DNA of 64,000 nucleotides from Pseudomonas sp. NC02 (GTDB taxonomy: Bacteria; Pseudomonadota; Gammaproteobacteria; Pseudomonadales; Pseudomonadaceae), in contig NZ_CP025624.1 in the NCBI RefSeq assembly GCF_002874965.1, positions 3,348,001 to 3,412,000 of the forward strand, written 5' to 3'. Of this stretch, positions 1 through 9,931 are shown piece by piece; the stretch's first letter is position 1; each line of letters starts with the position of its first letter. The notes under the pieces are model-generated. The model was not told where the DNA came from. It worked only from the letters and a program-made list of their open reading frames with translations, and did not search any database. The position numbers and the translations under genes are program-made.

Positions 1-401
1 CCAAGTTTGGCCAGCCGGAAATCAACCTCGGCGTGCTGCCGGGCATGGGCGGCACCCAGCGCCTGACCCGCGCCGTGGGCAAGGCCAAGGCCATGGAAAT
101 GTGCCTGACCGGGCGCTTTATCGATGCGGTGGAAGCCGAGCGCTGCGGGATCGTCGCGCGCATCGTGCCGGCGGATGAGCTGTTGGACGAAGCATTGAAG
201 GTCGCGACCCTGATCGCCGGCAAGTCGGTGCCCATCAGCATGATGGTCAAGGAAAGCGTGAACCGTGCGTTTGAAGTGAGCCTGTCCGAAGGCGTGCGCT
301 TTGAGCGCCGGGTGTTCCACGCGGCGTTTGCCACGCTGGATCAGAAGGAAGGCATGGCGGCGTTTGTGGCCAAGCGTGCGCCGGAGTTCAAGGACAAGTA
401 A
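1..401 (+). CDS. Enoyl-CoA hydratase, C-terminal part (5' end outside window)
   Basis: The window opens inside this gene; the frame is open from base 3 to the TAA at 399-401. The visible 133 residues carry the crotonase second half: [15 protein letters not shown], which in this family holds the oxyanion-hole/substrate loop and the end of the catalytic region, then the [24 protein letters not shown] stretch and the C-terminal helices. Crotonases hydrate trans-2-enoyl-CoA to 3-hydroxyacyl-CoA. The gene converges on an acyl-CoA dehydrogenase and a 3-hydroxyisobutyryl-CoA hydrolase-like gene, which together would supply the middle steps of valine (or related branched or short-chain acyl-CoA) degradation. 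The substrate is inferred from context only. The N-terminus and first oxyanion residue are not in the window. Confidence 0.9.
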   Translation, partial: KFGQPEINLGVLPGMGGTQRLTRAVGKAKAMEMCLTGRFIDAVEAERCGIVARIVPADELLDEALKVATLIAGKSVPISMMVKESVNRAFEVSLSEGVRFERRVFHAAFATLDQKEGMAAFVAKRAPEFKDK

Positions 402-431
402 ACACTGTCCTGTAACGCTGAAGATCAAAAA

Positions 432-523
432 ATGTGGGAGCGGGCTTGCTCGCGAAGGCGGTGTTACAGTCACCCGATGTATCGACTGATCCACCGCCTT
501 CGCGAGCAAGCCCGCTCCCACAT
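432..523. repeat. Pair of inverted REP elements (copy 1)
   Basis: Two arms of about 30 bp face each other: ATGTGGGAGCGGGCTTGCTC with GCGAAGGCGG, then about 30 bp of unrelated spacer, then the exact reverse complement. It lies between two convergent genes, so it may also act as a bidirectional 3' hairpin. An almost identical pair recurs at 16461-16552 with a different spacer. This is the Pseudomonas REP type, normally mobilised by a RAYT transposase, which is not present here. Confidence 0.85.
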
Positions 524-542
524 TGGTTCTGCGAAATACCTG

Positions 543-1694
543 TTACAGCTGGTAGTTTTTCAATTCTCTGGCAATCACCATCCGCTGAATCTCGCTGGTG
601 CCCTCGTAAATCTGGGTAATCCGCGCATCCCGGTAGTAACGCTCCACCGGGTAGTCCTCCAGATAGCCATAACCCCCATGAATCTGCATGGCTGAAGAGC
701 ACACCTTCTCGGCCATTTCCGAGGCAAACAGCTTGGCCTGGGAGGCCTCCGACAGGCATGGCTTGCCCGCACTGCGCAATCGGGCGGCGTGCAGGATCAG
801 CAAGCGCGCCGCATTCAGGCGGGTTTGCATGTCGGCCAGCAAGTTGGCCACGCTCTGGTGCTCGATGATCGCCTTGTCGAACTGCACCCGGTCACGGGCA
901 TAGGCCAGCGCGGCCTCAAAGGCGGCACGCGCAATACCCAGCGCCTGGGCGGCAATCCCGATGCGTCCGCCTTCGAGGTTGGACAGGGCGATGGCCAGGC
1001 CCTTGCCGCGTTCACCCAGCAGGTTGGCTTCCGGTACGGTGCACTGGTTGAGGGTGACGGCACAGGTGTCCGAGGCACGAATGCCCATCTTGTGTTCGGT
1101 ACGGTCCACCACGAAGCCCGGGGTGCTGGTCGGCACCAGGAACGCCGAGATGCCTTTCTTGCCCAGGTCAGGGTCGGTCACTGCAAACACGATCGCCAGC
1201 TTGGCGCGCTTGCCGTTGCTGACAAACTGCTTGGCGCCGTTGATCACCCACTGGCCGTCCCGCAGTTCGGCACGGGTGCGCAGGTTGTGCGCTTCGGAAC
1301 CGGCCTGGGGTTCGGTAAGGCAGAAGCAACCGATGGCCTGGCCGCTGGCCAGTTCCGCCAACCAGGTTTCCTTTTGTGCTTGTGAGCCGTAGTTGAGGAT
1401 TGGCCCGCAACCCACTGAATTATGGATACTCATCAGTGCGCCGGTAGCGCCGTCGCCAGCGGAAATCTCTTCCACTGCCAGGGCGTAGGCCACGTAGTCG
1501 ACGTAGGTGCCGCCCCATTCTTCGGGCACCACCATGCCCAGCAAACCCAACTCGCCCATCTTGGCGACCAGGGCATCATCGATCCAGCCGGCCTTTTCCC
1601 AAGCCTGGGCGTGGGGGGCGATTTCGCCACGGGCAAAGTCCCGCGCCATGTCGCGGATCATCACTTGTTCTTCTGTAAATTCAATATCTTGCAT
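543..1694 (-). CDS. Acyl-CoA dehydrogenase (short/branched-chain type)
   Basis: This 383-residue flavoprotein would oxidise an acyl-CoA to the 2-enoyl-CoA, passing electrons to ETF. Family signatures are clear: [12 protein letters not shown] (first ACAD signature, flavin/substrate region) near residues 125-136, [11 protein letters not shown] near 150, and [23 protein letters not shown] near 340 followed by IYEGTSEIQ, whose Glu is the catalytic base. The length is typical. It starts three bases after the stop of the upstream hydrolase-like gene, so the two are cotranscribed. With the adjacent crotonase this suggests an isobutyryl-CoA dehydrogenase of valine catabolism; 2-methylbutyryl-CoA or short straight-chain substrates are the alternatives. 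Function class is secure, substrate is inferred. Confidence 0.9.
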   Translation of the reverse strand: MQDIEFTEEQVMIRDMARDFARGEIAPHAQAWEKAGWIDDALVAKMGELGLLGMVVPEEWGGTYVDYVAYALAVEEISAGDGATGALMSIHNSVGCGPILNYGSQAQKETWLAELASGQAIGCFCLTEPQAGSEAHNLRTRAELRDGQWVINGAKQFVSNGKRAKLAIVFAVTDPDLGKKGISAFLVPTSTPGFVVDRTEHKMGIRASDTCAVTLNQCTVPEANLLGERGKGLAIALSNLEGGRIGIAAQALGIARAAFEAALAYARDRVQFDKAIIEHQSVANLLADMQTRLNAARLLILHAARLRSAGKPCLSEASQAKLFASEMAEKVCSSAMQIHGGYGYLEDYPVERYYRDARITQIYEGTSEIQRMVIARELKNYQL

Positions 1695-1697
1695 GAC

Positions 1698-2801
1698 TTA
1701 GTTCCCGTTCTTGTCGAAGTCGCGGAAGAAGCTTTCGACATGATCAGCCTCCAACGCCTGCAGGGTTGGAGGGTTCCAGCGAGGGGTTTTGTCCTTGTCG
1801 ATCAGCAGGGCGCGGACGCCTTCGATCAGGTCGCCACGGGCAAACCATTGGCGGTCCAGGTGCAGTTCCAGGGCAAAGCATTGCTCCAGCGGCAGGTGGC
1901 GCCCGCGACGCAGCATCTGCAGGGTCACGGCCATGGCCAGGGGGGAGCGCGTCTGCATCAGGCTGGCGGTGGTCAATGCCCAGTCATGGCTGTCGGCGAC
2001 GGTGACTTGCTGCAATTGCTCGACGATGCTCGGCACGTCCGGCAAGGCAAAGAAGTGATCGATGGCTGGGCGTAGCGCCGCCAGGGGGGCGTCGGGCAAT
2101 TGTTGCACCGCGAGGCTGGCCAGCAGGCCTTGCAGGTCCTTGAGGGGAGAATCGTGCCATTCCAGGCGGTCCAGGCGCTGGTCGAGGTCGGCGAGCCGGG
2201 CGCTGTCGAGGTACCAGTCCGCCAGGCCGCAATACAGGGCGTCGGCGGCACGAATCTGCACGCCGGTCACCCCGAGGTAGATCCCCAGTTCCCCGGAAAT
2301 GCGCGGCAGGAAATAGCTGCCGCCCACGTCAGGGAAATACCCGATGGCCACCTCGGGCATTGCCAGGCGGCTGCGGTCGGTGACCACCCGCAGGTCGGCG
2401 CCTTGCACCAGGCCCATGCCACCGCCAAGGACGAAGCCGTCCATCAGTGCCAGGACCGGTTTGCGATAGTTGTGAATGGCGAGGTCGAGGGCGTATTCCT
2501 CGACGAAGAAGTCTTCGTGGAGGGTGTCGCCGCTCTTGAAGCTGTCGTACAGCGAGCGAATGTCGCCGCCGGCGCAGAAGGCTTTTTCACCGGCACCGCG
2601 CAACACCACGGCATGCACCTGGGGATCGTCCGCCCACGCCTGCAAATGCCGGCTGAGGCTGCGGACCATGTCCAGGGTGAGGGCGTTAAGGCCTGCGGGG
2701 CGATTGAGGGTCAGGTGGCCAATATGGTTGCGTACGTGCGCCAGGACCTCGTCTTGCACAATCCCGGCGCTGCTTGCCTCGGATGAAACCTGAGCAGTCA
2801 T
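1698..2801 (-). CDS. 3-hydroxyisobutyryl-CoA hydrolase-like crotonase
   Basis: 367 residues when started at the ATG whose first base is 2801; AGGGAG lies 7 bases upstream, so an 11-codon longer frame is rejected. This is a crotonase-fold protein of the long HIBCH class (about 360 rather than 260 residues). Visible motifs are the CAGGDIRSLYD oxyanion-hole segment and GFVLGGGMGLVQGADLRVVTD followed by PEVAIGYFPDVGGSYFLPR. HIBCH enzymes cleave 3-hydroxyisobutyryl-CoA to free 3-hydroxyisobutyrate and CoA in valine degradation. Three bases separate it from the downstream acyl-CoA dehydrogenase. Some members of this class are annotated only as enoyl-CoA hydratase/isomerase; the context and C-terminal extension favour the hydrolase. 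Confidence 0.8.
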   Translation of the reverse strand: MTAQVSSEASSAGIVQDEVLAHVRNHIGHLTLNRPAGLNALTLDMVRSLSRHLQAWADDPQVHAVVLRGAGEKAFCAGGDIRSLYDSFKSGDTLHEDFFVEEYALDLAIHNYRKPVLALMDGFVLGGGMGLVQGADLRVVTDRSRLAMPEVAIGYFPDVGGSYFLPRISGELGIYLGVTGVQIRAADALYCGLADWYLDSARLADLDQRLDRLEWHDSPLKDLQGLLASLAVQQLPDAPLAALRPAIDHFFALPDVPSIVEQLQQVTVADSHDWALTTASLMQTRSPLAMAVTLQMLRRGRHLPLEQCFALELHLDRQWFARGDLIEGVRALLIDKDKTPRWNPPTLQALEADHVESFFRDFDKNGN

Positions 2802-2925
2802 CTCTAACTCCCTGCTTTTATTGTTCTTTATCAAGATGTTCGCGGGCGAACCATCTCGCGATCGTACCAGTGCAAATTTGCCCAGTACAAGTCGGAATCA
2901 TGCAGGTCGTTTTTGCATTTTTGCC

Positions 2926-3642
2926 TTATGGAGGAGGCTGGCCCTGGTGCTGGAAAACCGCGCCGATGGTGCGCCGCCGGGCATACCGCTCGCTGGCCTG
3001 GATCAGCTCTTCCAGCTCCTGCGGGGTAACGTCCAGGAACTGCTCGCGCTCGGCGAGGGCCTGCTTGAGGTCCTCGGCGCTGATCCCGGGGTTTTCGGTG
3101 GCGATTGGCATAAAGATCGGCGCAGCCGGTTCGCGGGTGCCCTTGGGGTAACGCGTGCGCGTGGCGTTGTTGTAGGCCAGCGCGCAGGCCAACAAGGCTG
3201 TGGCTCCCAGCATGACTGCGGCAAGTTCGTGCCAGCCCATGGCAATCGAGGCAGGGTCAGCCAGCACCAGGCTCATGGCCAGGCCGCCCGCCGGTGGATG
3301 CAGGCAGCGCAGCCAGCAGATCAGGATCACGGTCATCCCGGCAGCCAGGCATGCGCTGCCCAGCGTTCGGCCCAATACCCGGGCCACCAGCAGCGCAACG
3401 ATCCCGGCACACAGGTAGCTGCCGATGATCGACCAGGGCTGGGCCAGCGCGCCGGAGGATACGGCAAACAGCAGCACCGCCGAGGCTCCCAGCGGGCCTA
3501 TCAGGTGCAGGGCCACCTCGGTGCCGAACACCTGGGCGCACACCCAGACGCTGAACAGTGTGCCCAGGGCCATGCCGATGGCGGCACGACTCCATTCGGC
3601 AGGGCGGGTATTGATGGCAGCGGGTAACCAGCGAGCGAGCAT
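2926..3642 (-). CDS. HPP family integral membrane protein
   Basis: 238 residues with about five hydrophobic segments in the first 165 residues, carrying the family-defining HPP motif in CLHPPAGG (around residue 110), then a hydrophilic tail of about 75 residues (GISAEDLKQALAEREQFLD...) that should be cytoplasmic. HPP proteins are small membrane proteins; some plant and cyanobacterial members have been linked to nitrite transport, but the role of the proteobacterial members is not established. It is a single gene preceded by its own AT-rich upstream region (3650-3810). Recognition rests on the motif and membrane pattern. Confidence 0.75.
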   Translation of the reverse strand: MLARWLPAAINTRPAEWSRAAIGMALGTLFSVWVCAQVFGTEVALHLIGPLGASAVLLFAVSSGALAQPWSIIGSYLCAGIVALLVARVLGRTLGSACLAAGMTVILICWLRCLHPPAGGLAMSLVLADPASIAMGWHELAAVMLGATALLACALAYNNATRTRYPKGTREPAAPIFMPIATENPGISAEDLKQALAEREQFLDVTPQELEELIQASERYARRRTIGAVFQHQGQPPP

Positions 3643-3818
3643 TGACAGACGATCCGTGAAAAGCGGGCGAAAAAAAAGGCTTGCCTGGTTTCCCGGAAAA
3701 GCCCTTTAAAGAAGTTCCTGCATTTGGGGGAGGAACCTGCGCAGTGTGCCAATCGATGAAGACTGCTGCCAATGCATATTAATGCAGGTCAAGTGCAGTA
3801 TTTTTGCAGTAAAACGTG

Positions 3819-4094
3819 TCAGCCAAACGGTATCAGGCGGGTTGGCGGTGGCATGGGGTTGCTGATCTTGCCCAGCACACGGTCATCGGTTTCCTCGTTG
3901 ATCAGCAGGTTTTGTACATTTTCCCGCAGCGATGGATTGTTGGCCAATGGCCCCTTGAGCACCACCAGTGCATCACGCAGTTCCATGAGCCGATCCAGTT
4001 TTGGCAGCGGGATGTAACCCGCATTCACTCTGTCGCGGGACAAAGGCGCGACAGCGTCAGAGGTTGAGGGGGCGGGCAATCGACGGTCGGACAC
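3819..4094 (-). CDS. Small protein of unknown function (91 aa)
   Basis: The start is GTG at 4094 with GAGGA seven bases upstream. The protein has a polar N-terminus, a predicted helical core (LDRLMELRDALVVLKG...SLRENVQNLLINEET) and a proline-rich end. There is no signal peptide, membrane segment or recognised motif. It stands alone between the HPP gene and a gene-free region. I do not recognise the family. The good ribosome site and normal codon use make it a likely real gene, but it is short. Confidence 0.5.
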   Translation of the reverse strand: MSDRRLPAPSTSDAVAPLSRDRVNAGYIPLPKLDRLMELRDALVVLKGPLANNPSLRENVQNLLINEETDDRVLGKISNPMPPPTRLIPFG

Positions 4095-4476
4095 AAAACA
4101 TTCCTCTAAATGAAATAAACGGCAGCGCTGAATGCTGTTTAAAACGTCTTTATTGTTATTTCGACTGTTCGTTTAAGCGGGGCATGTCTTGATTGATGGC
4201 TTGCTGCTACGTTCGTCGAGTTTCTTTCGAAAGTAACAGGAATGCCTTACACCGCACCTTTGGAACTTCTGAAAATAGTTAAAAGGTATTAAATAATTAA
4301 CTCGCTTGGCAGGCGAGTCTACAGTCGAGGGCTAGGGGCGGGAAGAGGGCGTCTTATCGGTAGCAGCGTATAGATGCGTAGGATGTTTCTCGATAGTTGC
4401 TACGCTAAAAGTTTCGAAGTTGAAGGGGCAAAGAAGTTTCTTACATACACTTGGATTTATAACTACTGAATGTACT
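4095..4476. other. AT-rich gene-free stretch
   Basis: No credible coding frame on either strand, and visibly lower G+C than the flanking genes (for example aaaatagttaaaaggtatta at about 4271-4290). It contains a small hairpin candidate, ACTCGC...GCGAGT, near 4300-4318. It probably holds the promoter of the small gene ending upstream and 3' flanking DNA of the arn operon. I see no recognisable small RNA. Confidence 0.5.
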
Positions 4477-4514
4477 GGCGCGGGATAAGCGGTTGGTTCC
4501 GCTTATCCCGCGCC
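4477..4514 (-). terminator. Strong hairpin closing the arn operon
   Basis: A perfect 16-bp inverted repeat (GGCGCGGGATAAGCGG and its reverse complement) with a 6-nt loop, ending six bases from the stop codon of the last arn-operon gene. There is no clear T-run on the minus strand, so it may act as a transcript stabiliser as well as a terminator. Confidence 0.75.
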
Positions 4515-4519
4515 CTGTA

Positions 4520-6142
4520 TCAAGGTTGTGCGGGTTTGATCAAATGCAGCAGTACGTAGGGGTTCTTGTCGAACTGGCCGGTCAGTACCGGCTGCAGTGA
4601 ACGAAAACGCGGGTCGCTCAACGCTTCATAGTCCGACTGGCTCATGATCAGCCATGCAGGAGCCTGGATCGGCGCCAGATCGGCAGGCAACTGGGTAAAC
4701 AACGGCACCCGGTCGCAATCGAGGTTGACCATGAACTTGATGGCTTTTGCGTCCTTGCCCAGTGCGTGCAATACCAGCGGCGCCGGTTGTTGCTGGGTCA
4801 GCGCATGGGCCTGGAGGGTAAAGGTGCGCGTGTCATACAGCCGGCGCTCCAGCGGCTCGACCATCACGATATACGCCAGCCACACCGCCAATACCGCGGC
4901 GAAGGCCGGGCCCACGTAGCGAAGCCGCCGGTTGAACAGCAAGCCCAGCACCAGTACCTGGATCGCGATCAGGATCCCGAACACCGGATTGAGGCTGCCA
5001 ATCTGCTCGGGGAAGCGGTGACGCGCCACGAACAAGCCTGCGATCAGCAGCCCCGGAATGACCGTCCACAACCCCAGCATCAGCCAGCGCAGCCCGGCGA
5101 ACAGTCTGCCCCGCGACACCTGGAACGGATACGCGGCGATGATCGCGGCCAGGGGCAGCATCGGCAGCACATAGCGCGCTTTTTTCGCCTGGGGCACCGA
5201 CAAGCCGATCATCACGATCAAGCCGGCGGCGAGGCAGTACAGCACCAGTTTCAGCGCCGGGCCCTTGTCCTCGCGGCCACCGGCGACAATCGCAATCAGC
5301 GCGAGTATTGCCAACGGATACGCCGGCGCGTAGTTACCCAGCGAACTGCTGAAGTAATACAGCGCGCTGCCGGAGCCTTCGGTGCCGTCCATGCGACCCA
5401 GGAACTGCATGCGGATCACGTCCTGCATGAACGTTTCACCGCCACTGAGCTTGGCCAGCAGCAACAGCAGGCCCACGCACGCCGCCAGTAACGCCAACGC
5501 GAGCAGGCCGAAACTGAAGAGCTGGCGCCATTGCCGGTTGATCAGGTAATAGCTGCACAGCATGCCGGTGGGGATCACCAGGCCGATCGGCCCACGGATC
5601 GCGAACCCCACGATCAGCAGCGCAAACAGCCAGTGCAGGCGCTTGCCGGCGCCGAAGTGGTCGTGGGCGTAACCCAGGTAGAAGACTGTCAGGGCCACTG
5701 CCGCCAACATCTGGTCGAGGGACACCGCGCGGGTTTCGCTGATGAAGGTGCTGCTGAGCAGCATCACCGCGATGCTCAGCAGCGCCCAGCGCCGGGAGTA
5801 GGGCGCGGTCAGCCGGTAGACCAGCACCACGAGCAGCGCCGAAGCGATGGCCGTGGGCAGCCAGGCCGTCAGGCTGGTGACCTGCCCCAGGGGCAGGGAC
5901 AGCAGCCAGGTCAGCAGCGTCGAGGTGGCCAGGTAATCGGCATAAGGTTGCCCGTACGTCGTCGGGAAGAACCCCGGCCCATGGCGCAGCATCTCCTGGG
6001 CGAACAGCACGAAGCGCGAGTCAAAGCCGATGATTGCCTGGTTCCAGTTGCCTGCGATAAACAGGACCAGTGCCAGGAGCCCCAGCACCCATGAGTGTCG
6101 GCGGATCGTCGGGCTGAGCAGGGGCCGATGAGCTTTGTCCAC
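4520..6142 (-). CDS. ArnT-like/PMT-family membrane glycosyltransferase
   Basis: 540 residues with many hydrophobic segments (first at about residues 17-35) and a soluble C-terminal part. It belongs to the GT-C fold of dolichol/undecaprenyl-phosphate sugar transferases. An N-terminal loop FDSRFVLFAQEML matches the position of the ArnT motif [12 protein letters not shown], keeping the Asp, Arg, Gln-Glu-Met pattern. It is the last gene of the arn operon, three bases after ugd, and is distinct from the true arnT further upstream. This suggests a second transfer of a lipid-linked sugar to an envelope acceptor, for example lipid A or another glycolipid. The acceptor and sugar are unknown. Confidence 0.75.
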   Translation of the reverse strand: MDKAHRPLLSPTIRRHSWVLGLLALVLFIAGNWNQAIIGFDSRFVLFAQEMLRHGPGFFPTTYGQPYADYLATSTLLTWLLSLPLGQVTSLTAWLPTAIASALLVVLVYRLTAPYSRRWALLSIAVMLLSSTFISETRAVSLDQMLAAVALTVFYLGYAHDHFGAGKRLHWLFALLIVGFAIRGPIGLVIPTGMLCSYYLINRQWRQLFSFGLLALALLAACVGLLLLLAKLSGGETFMQDVIRMQFLGRMDGTEGSGSALYYFSSSLGNYAPAYPLAILALIAIVAGGREDKGPALKLVLYCLAAGLIVMIGLSVPQAKKARYVLPMLPLAAIIAAYPFQVSRGRLFAGLRWLMLGLWTVIPGLLIAGLFVARHRFPEQIGSLNPVFGILIAIQVLVLGLLFNRRLRYVGPAFAAVLAVWLAYIVMVEPLERRLYDTRTFTLQAHALTQQQPAPLVLHALGKDAKAIKFMVNLDCDRVPLFTQLPADLAPIQAPAWLIMSQSDYEALSDPRFRSLQPVLTGQFDKNPYVLLHLIKPAQP

Positions 6143-6145
6143 GTC

Positions 6146-7525
6146 TCAGGCTTCCTCGGCCTGAGGCGCCCAGTTTTGCTGGGGGATCGGCAAGTTGCAG
6201 GAATCGCCACGGCCCATCGGGAAGTACTGGATGCCTTTGCGTGCCAGGCGTTCGCCGTCGTACAGGTTGCGGCCGTCGAAGATCACCGGGGTTTTCAGGC
6301 GTTGCTGGATCAGGTCGAAGTCCGGTGCCTTGAACTGTTGCCATTCGGTGCAGATGATCAAGGCGTCAGAGCCACTCAGGGTGGATTCCGGGGTGCCCAT
6401 CAGCATCAGGCGCGGGTCATCACCGTAGATGCGCTGGGTTTCCTGCATGGCTTCCGGGTCAAACGCACGTACATTGGCGCCGGCCGCCCACAAGGCTTCC
6501 ATCAGCACCCGGCTTGGCGCATCGCGCATGTCGTCGGTGTTGGGCTTGAACGCCAGGCCCCACAAGGCGAAGGTCTTGCCACGCAGGTCGCCCTTGAAGA
6601 ATGCATTGGCGCGTTCGAACAGCTTGCTCTTCTGGCGCTGGTTGATGGCTTCCACGGCTTCCAGCAGGTCGCTGGAGCAGTTGGCGGCCTTGGCGCTGTG
6701 GATCAGGGCGCGCATGTCCTTGGGGAAACACGAGCCGCCATAACCGCAACCTGGGTAGATGAAGTGGTAGCCGATACGCGAGTCGGCACCAATGCCCAGG
6801 CGCACGGCTTCGATGTCGGCGCCCAGGTGTTCGGCCAGTTCGGCGATCTGGTTGATAAAGCTGATCTTGGTGGCCAGCATGCAGTTGGCGGCGTACTTGG
6901 TCAGTTCGGCGCTGCGCAGGTCCATGAAGATGATGCGGTCGTGGTTGCGGTTGAACGGTGCATACAACTCACGCATCACCTCGCGCACTTCCTCACGTTC
7001 GCAGCCGATGACGATCCGGTCCGGGCGACGGCAGTCGGCAACGGCCGAGCCTTCCTTGAGGAATTCCGGGTTGGAGACGATATCGAACTCCAGGTGGCGG
7101 CCGGCAATGCGCAGGGCTTTTTCCATGTGCGCACGCAAGGTGTCGCCGGTGCCTACGGGTACGGTGGATTTTTCCACGAGGATCACCGGGTCGATACGGT
7201 GGCGAGCCACTGCATCGCCCACGGACAGCACGTATTTCAGGTCGGCCGAACCGTCTTCATCGGAGGGGGTGCCCACGGCGATGAACAGCACTTCGCCATG
7301 TTCGACGGCGAGTTTTTCATCATAGGTAAACGTCAGGCGTCCGCCTTCGAGGTTTTCCTTGACCATGGCCGCCAGCCCCGGCTCGAAGATGCTCACGTGG
7401 CCCTGTTGCAGCAGCTTGACCTTGTTCTCGTCAACGTCCATGCAGATGACATCGTGACCGACTTCGGCCAATACGGTGGCCTGCACCAGACCGACGTAAC
7501 CACTACCAAATACACTGATTTTCAT
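6146..7525 (-). CDS. ugd: UDP-glucose 6-dehydrogenase
   Basis: 459 residues. An N-terminal NAD-binding fold ([22 protein letters not shown], GxGxxG), [22 protein letters not shown] and the catalytic cysteine in [10 protein letters not shown] (about residue 260) identify the UDP-glucose/GDP-mannose dehydrogenase family. A C-terminal UDP-binding domain follows ([13 protein letters not shown]). It makes UDP-glucuronate, the substrate of ArnA's decarboxylase domain, so its place in the arn operon is as expected (PA3559 lies in the equivalent position in P. aeruginosa). ATGA-type overlap with arnF indicates translational coupling. Glucuronate could also feed other polysaccharides. Confidence 0.92.
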   Translation of the reverse strand: MKISVFGSGYVGLVQATVLAEVGHDVICMDVDENKVKLLQQGHVSIFEPGLAAMVKENLEGGRLTFTYDEKLAVEHGEVLFIAVGTPSDEDGSADLKYVLSVGDAVARHRIDPVILVEKSTVPVGTGDTLRAHMEKALRIAGRHLEFDIVSNPEFLKEGSAVADCRRPDRIVIGCEREEVREVMRELYAPFNRNHDRIIFMDLRSAELTKYAANCMLATKISFINQIAELAEHLGADIEAVRLGIGADSRIGYHFIYPGCGYGGSCFPKDMRALIHSAKAANCSSDLLEAVEAINQRQKSKLFERANAFFKGDLRGKTFALWGLAFKPNTDDMRDAPSRVLMEALWAAGANVRAFDPEAMQETQRIYGDDPRLMLMGTPESTLSGSDALIICTEWQQFKAPDFDLIQQRLKTPVIFDGRNLYDGERLARKGIQYFPMGRGDSCNLPIPQQNWAPQAEEA

Positions 7526-7935
7526 GGGGCATTCCTGGGACTTGTGGTGCTAGCACGACGAGAGTTGATAGTCAGGACTCCGAGGATGACCAAGGCCACT
7601 CCCGCAGTTTTTGAAAGCGAAAAATGTTCGTTGAACACCGGCAGGCTGGCGGCCAGCAGGTAGACCAATGCGTAGCTGATGCTGAGCAGCGAGTAGGCAC
7701 GGCCCAGAGGCAGGTCTTTCAGTGCGCCAAGCCAGCAGAGCATCGACAGGGCATAGGCGATGATCGCCAGGATCACCACGCCCAGTGCGCCGAGGTCGAT
7801 GGCACCCGTGTCGAGTGCTGTCAGCCATTCGGTGGGCAATGGCAGGCGCGTCATGCTCCAGCGCATGCCCAACTGGGCACCGCTGACCAGTGCCACGCTG
7901 CCCAGGGCCAGGGCAAAACCGCGAGCGCGACTCAT
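7522..7935 (-). CDS. arnF: Undecaprenyl-phosphate-L-Ara4N flippase subunit ArnF
   Basis: 137 residues, four predicted transmembrane helices, of the small-multidrug-resistance fold. With ArnE it forms the heterodimer that moves undecaprenyl-phosphate-4-amino-4-deoxy-L-arabinose from the cytoplasmic to the periplasmic face of the inner membrane. The helix 3 segment [21 protein letters not shown] is typical of ArnF/EmrE relatives. Four-base overlaps with arnE upstream and ugd downstream show strict coupling. The assignment rests on fold, size and the operon position between arnE and ugd. Confidence 0.88.
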   Translation of the reverse strand: MSRARGFALALGSVALVSGAQLGMRWSMTRLPLPTEWLTALDTGAIDLGALGVVILAIIAYALSMLCWLGALKDLPLGRAYSLLSISYALVYLLAASLPVFNEHFSLSKTAGVALVILGVLTINSRRASTTSPRNAP

Positions 7936-8279
7936 ACCTGACGCCCCAGCAGCACCACACCGGCAATCACCAGCAGCACGCCGAACCAGTGGCGACCATC
8001 GATGTGTTCATGGAACACAAAGCGCGCCACCAGGGTGACCAATACAAAGTTGAGGCTCAGCATCGGGTAGGCGATGCCGACTTCCAGGCGTTGCAGCACC
8101 AGCAGCCACACCAGCAAACCCAGGCCCAGGCACACCAGCGCCGACCACAGCCACGGCGAGCGCAGCTTCAGGGCCCAACCGTCGGGCTGGTCACGCCAGC
8201 CTTCCACGGCAAACTTCTGGGACACCTGGCCCATGCAGGTCAGCAGGCAGGCACCTAACAACAGCAACAGAGTGGTCAT
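7932..8279 (-). CDS. arnE: Undecaprenyl-phosphate-L-Ara4N flippase subunit ArnE
   Basis: 115 residues with four hydrophobic helices (starting [21 protein letters not shown]) and the EamA/SMR-like pattern [19 protein letters not shown]. It partners ArnF in flipping the lipid-linked aminoarabinose. It overlaps arnT by four bases and arnF by four bases. The order arnT-arnE-arnF is conserved with P. aeruginosa and enterics. Confidence 0.88.
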   Translation of the reverse strand: MTTLLLLLGACLLTCMGQVSQKFAVEGWRDQPDGWALKLRSPWLWSALVCLGLGLLVWLLVLQRLEVGIAYPMLSLNFVLVTLVARFVFHEHIDGRHWFGVLLVIAGVVLLGRQV

Positions 8280-9931
8280 GGCGCGCTCTGCGGGAAGATC
8301 AGAATCACGATATTGCCCTGCTCGTAACGATTGCCGTCTTTGGGCAGCAGGTCCACTTCCTGGCGTTCGTCGTCACCCTTGACCCGCATCACCACGCCCA
8401 CCGAGCCTTGCTTGCGCGCCTCGCTCATCCATTGCTGGACGCTGGCGGCATCGATCTTGCGGTAAGCGGTGTCCGGGAAGGCGATGCCGTATTTCACTTC
8501 GCCAACGGTGTTGTAAAGCATCACTTCAGGACGCTGCAGGCGCCATGACAAGGCCGATGCGGCGCCGAGGTCGTTGCTCAGCAACGCAGTGGCCGGCTGC
8601 AGCTCCTGGAGGTGGTCGATGATGAACTGGTCGGGGGTCTTGTTATAAACCACCGAGTGCGGCAACGCGGCCGGCACCAGCGCCACCAGCAACCAGCTGC
8701 CCATCACCGGTGCGGCCCACATGTGCAACGGGCGGGCGGCTTGCAGCAGGTTGGCGATGATCCAGCCGAACAGGAAGACGAACACCAGCACCAGGCTGAG
8801 TGTTTCCTGGCCGTGCTCGTACACCGGTTTTTTCAGCTGGAACCAGGTCAGGGCCAGCAACGCCAATATGCCAATGACCAGATTCACCCAGCCGTTGATG
8901 CGCAGTACGCGGCCACGGGCCTGGGCCAGTTTGTCGGCGAGGGTATGCCCCATCAGCAGCGCCAGTGGCAGCAGGCACGGCATGATATACGACGGCAGCT
9001 TGCCCTTGGCCAGGCTGAAGAACGCCAGCGGCATCAGCAGCCACAGCAGCAGGAAGGCGACCTTGCTGTTGCGTTTTTCCAGCCATGCCTGCTTCACGGT
9101 GGACGGCAGCAACGCCATCCACGGCAGGGTGAACGCAACCATCAGCGGCAGGTAATACCAGAAGGGCTCGGAGTGCTGGGCGTCGTCGCCGGCAAAGCGC
9201 TGGATGTGCTCGTGCCAGAAGAAGAAATTCCAGTAGTCCGGTTCCTGGGCATGCACCATCAGCGCCCAGGGCAGGCTCACGACAATCGCCACCACCACGG
9301 CCACCAGGCCATAGGTGAGCAGTTCACGAATGCGTTTTTGCCAGAGCACGTAGGGCAGGGCGATCAGCACCGGCAGCAACCAGGCAAGGAAACCCTTGGT
9401 CATGAACCCCATGCCGCAGGCGAACCCGAGTAAGGCCCACGACCACAGCCGGCCGCGGGTGGTGGTGCTGTCGAAGCAGAACCACAGCGCCGCCCCGGTC
9501 AGGTTGACCCAGAAGGTGAACTGCGGGTCGAGGTTCGCATAGCCCGCCAGGAACGCGACGCTGACAAAACTCATGTACAGCACGGCGCTGACCAGGCTCT
9601 TGCGCGGGTCGTTCCACAAACGCCGGGCCACGAAATACACCAGCAGGATGCTCAAGCCGGTGCTCAAGGCCGAGGCAAAACGCACGCCGAACAGGTTCTG
9701 CCCGAAAATCGCCTGGCCCAGCGCGATGATCCAGTACCCGGCCGCCGGTTTCTCGAAGTAGCGAATCCCCATGAAGTGTGGCGAGGCCCATTTGCCGGTC
9801 AGCAGCATTTCCTGGCTGATCTGCGCATAGCGGGTTTCGTCGGGGATCCACAGGCCGTGGGTGGCCAACGGGATCAGGTAGAACACCCCGAAGGCCAGCA
9901 GGAGCAGGGGCAGGGCCCGGCGCCGGATCAT
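8276..9931 (-). CDS. arnT: Lipid A 4-amino-4-deoxy-L-arabinosyltransferase ArnT
   Basis: 551 residues. A first membrane helix is followed by the periplasmic loop [16 protein letters not shown], the acidic catalytic loop of ArnT, then [11 protein letters not shown], also characteristic. Numerous transmembrane segments and a periplasmic C-terminal domain complete the GT83 architecture. ArnT transfers L-Ara4N from undecaprenyl phosphate to lipid A phosphates on the periplasmic side, lowering negative charge and giving resistance to polymyxin and cationic peptides. It is coupled by four-base overlap to arnD. This is the genuine ArnT; the gene at 4520-6142 is a divergent relative. Confidence 0.95.
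   Translation of the reverse strand: MIRRRALPLLLLAFGVFYLIPLATHGLWIPDETRYAQISQEMLLTGKWASPHFMGIRYFEKPAAGYWIIALGQAIFGQNLFGVRFASALSTGLSILLVYFVARRLWNDPRKSLVSAVLYMSFVSVAFLAGYANLDPQFTFWVNLTGAALWFCFDSTTTRGRLWSWALLGFACGMGFMTKGFLAWLLPVLIALPYVLWQKRIRELLTYGLVAVVVAIVVSLPWALMVHAQEPDYWNFFFWHEHIQRFAGDDAQHSEPFWYYLPLMVAFTLPWMALLPSTVKQAWLEKRNSKVAFLLLWLLMPLAFFSLAKGKLPSYIMPCLLPLALLMGHTLADKLAQARGRVLRINGWVNLVIGILALLALTWFQLKKPVYEHGQETLSLVLVFVFLFGWIIANLLQAARPLHMWAAPVMGSWLLVALVPAALPHSVVYNKTPDQFIIDHLQELQPATALLSNDLGAASALSWRLQRPEVMLYNTVGEVKYGIAFPDTAYRKIDAASVQQWMSEARKQGSVGVVMRVKGDDERQEVDLLPKDGNRYEQGNIVILIFPQSAP

Noticed and set aside
6095..7663. Long plus-strand frame opposite ugd
   Set aside because: Antisense shadow of a gene with intact catalytic motifs and operon coupling.
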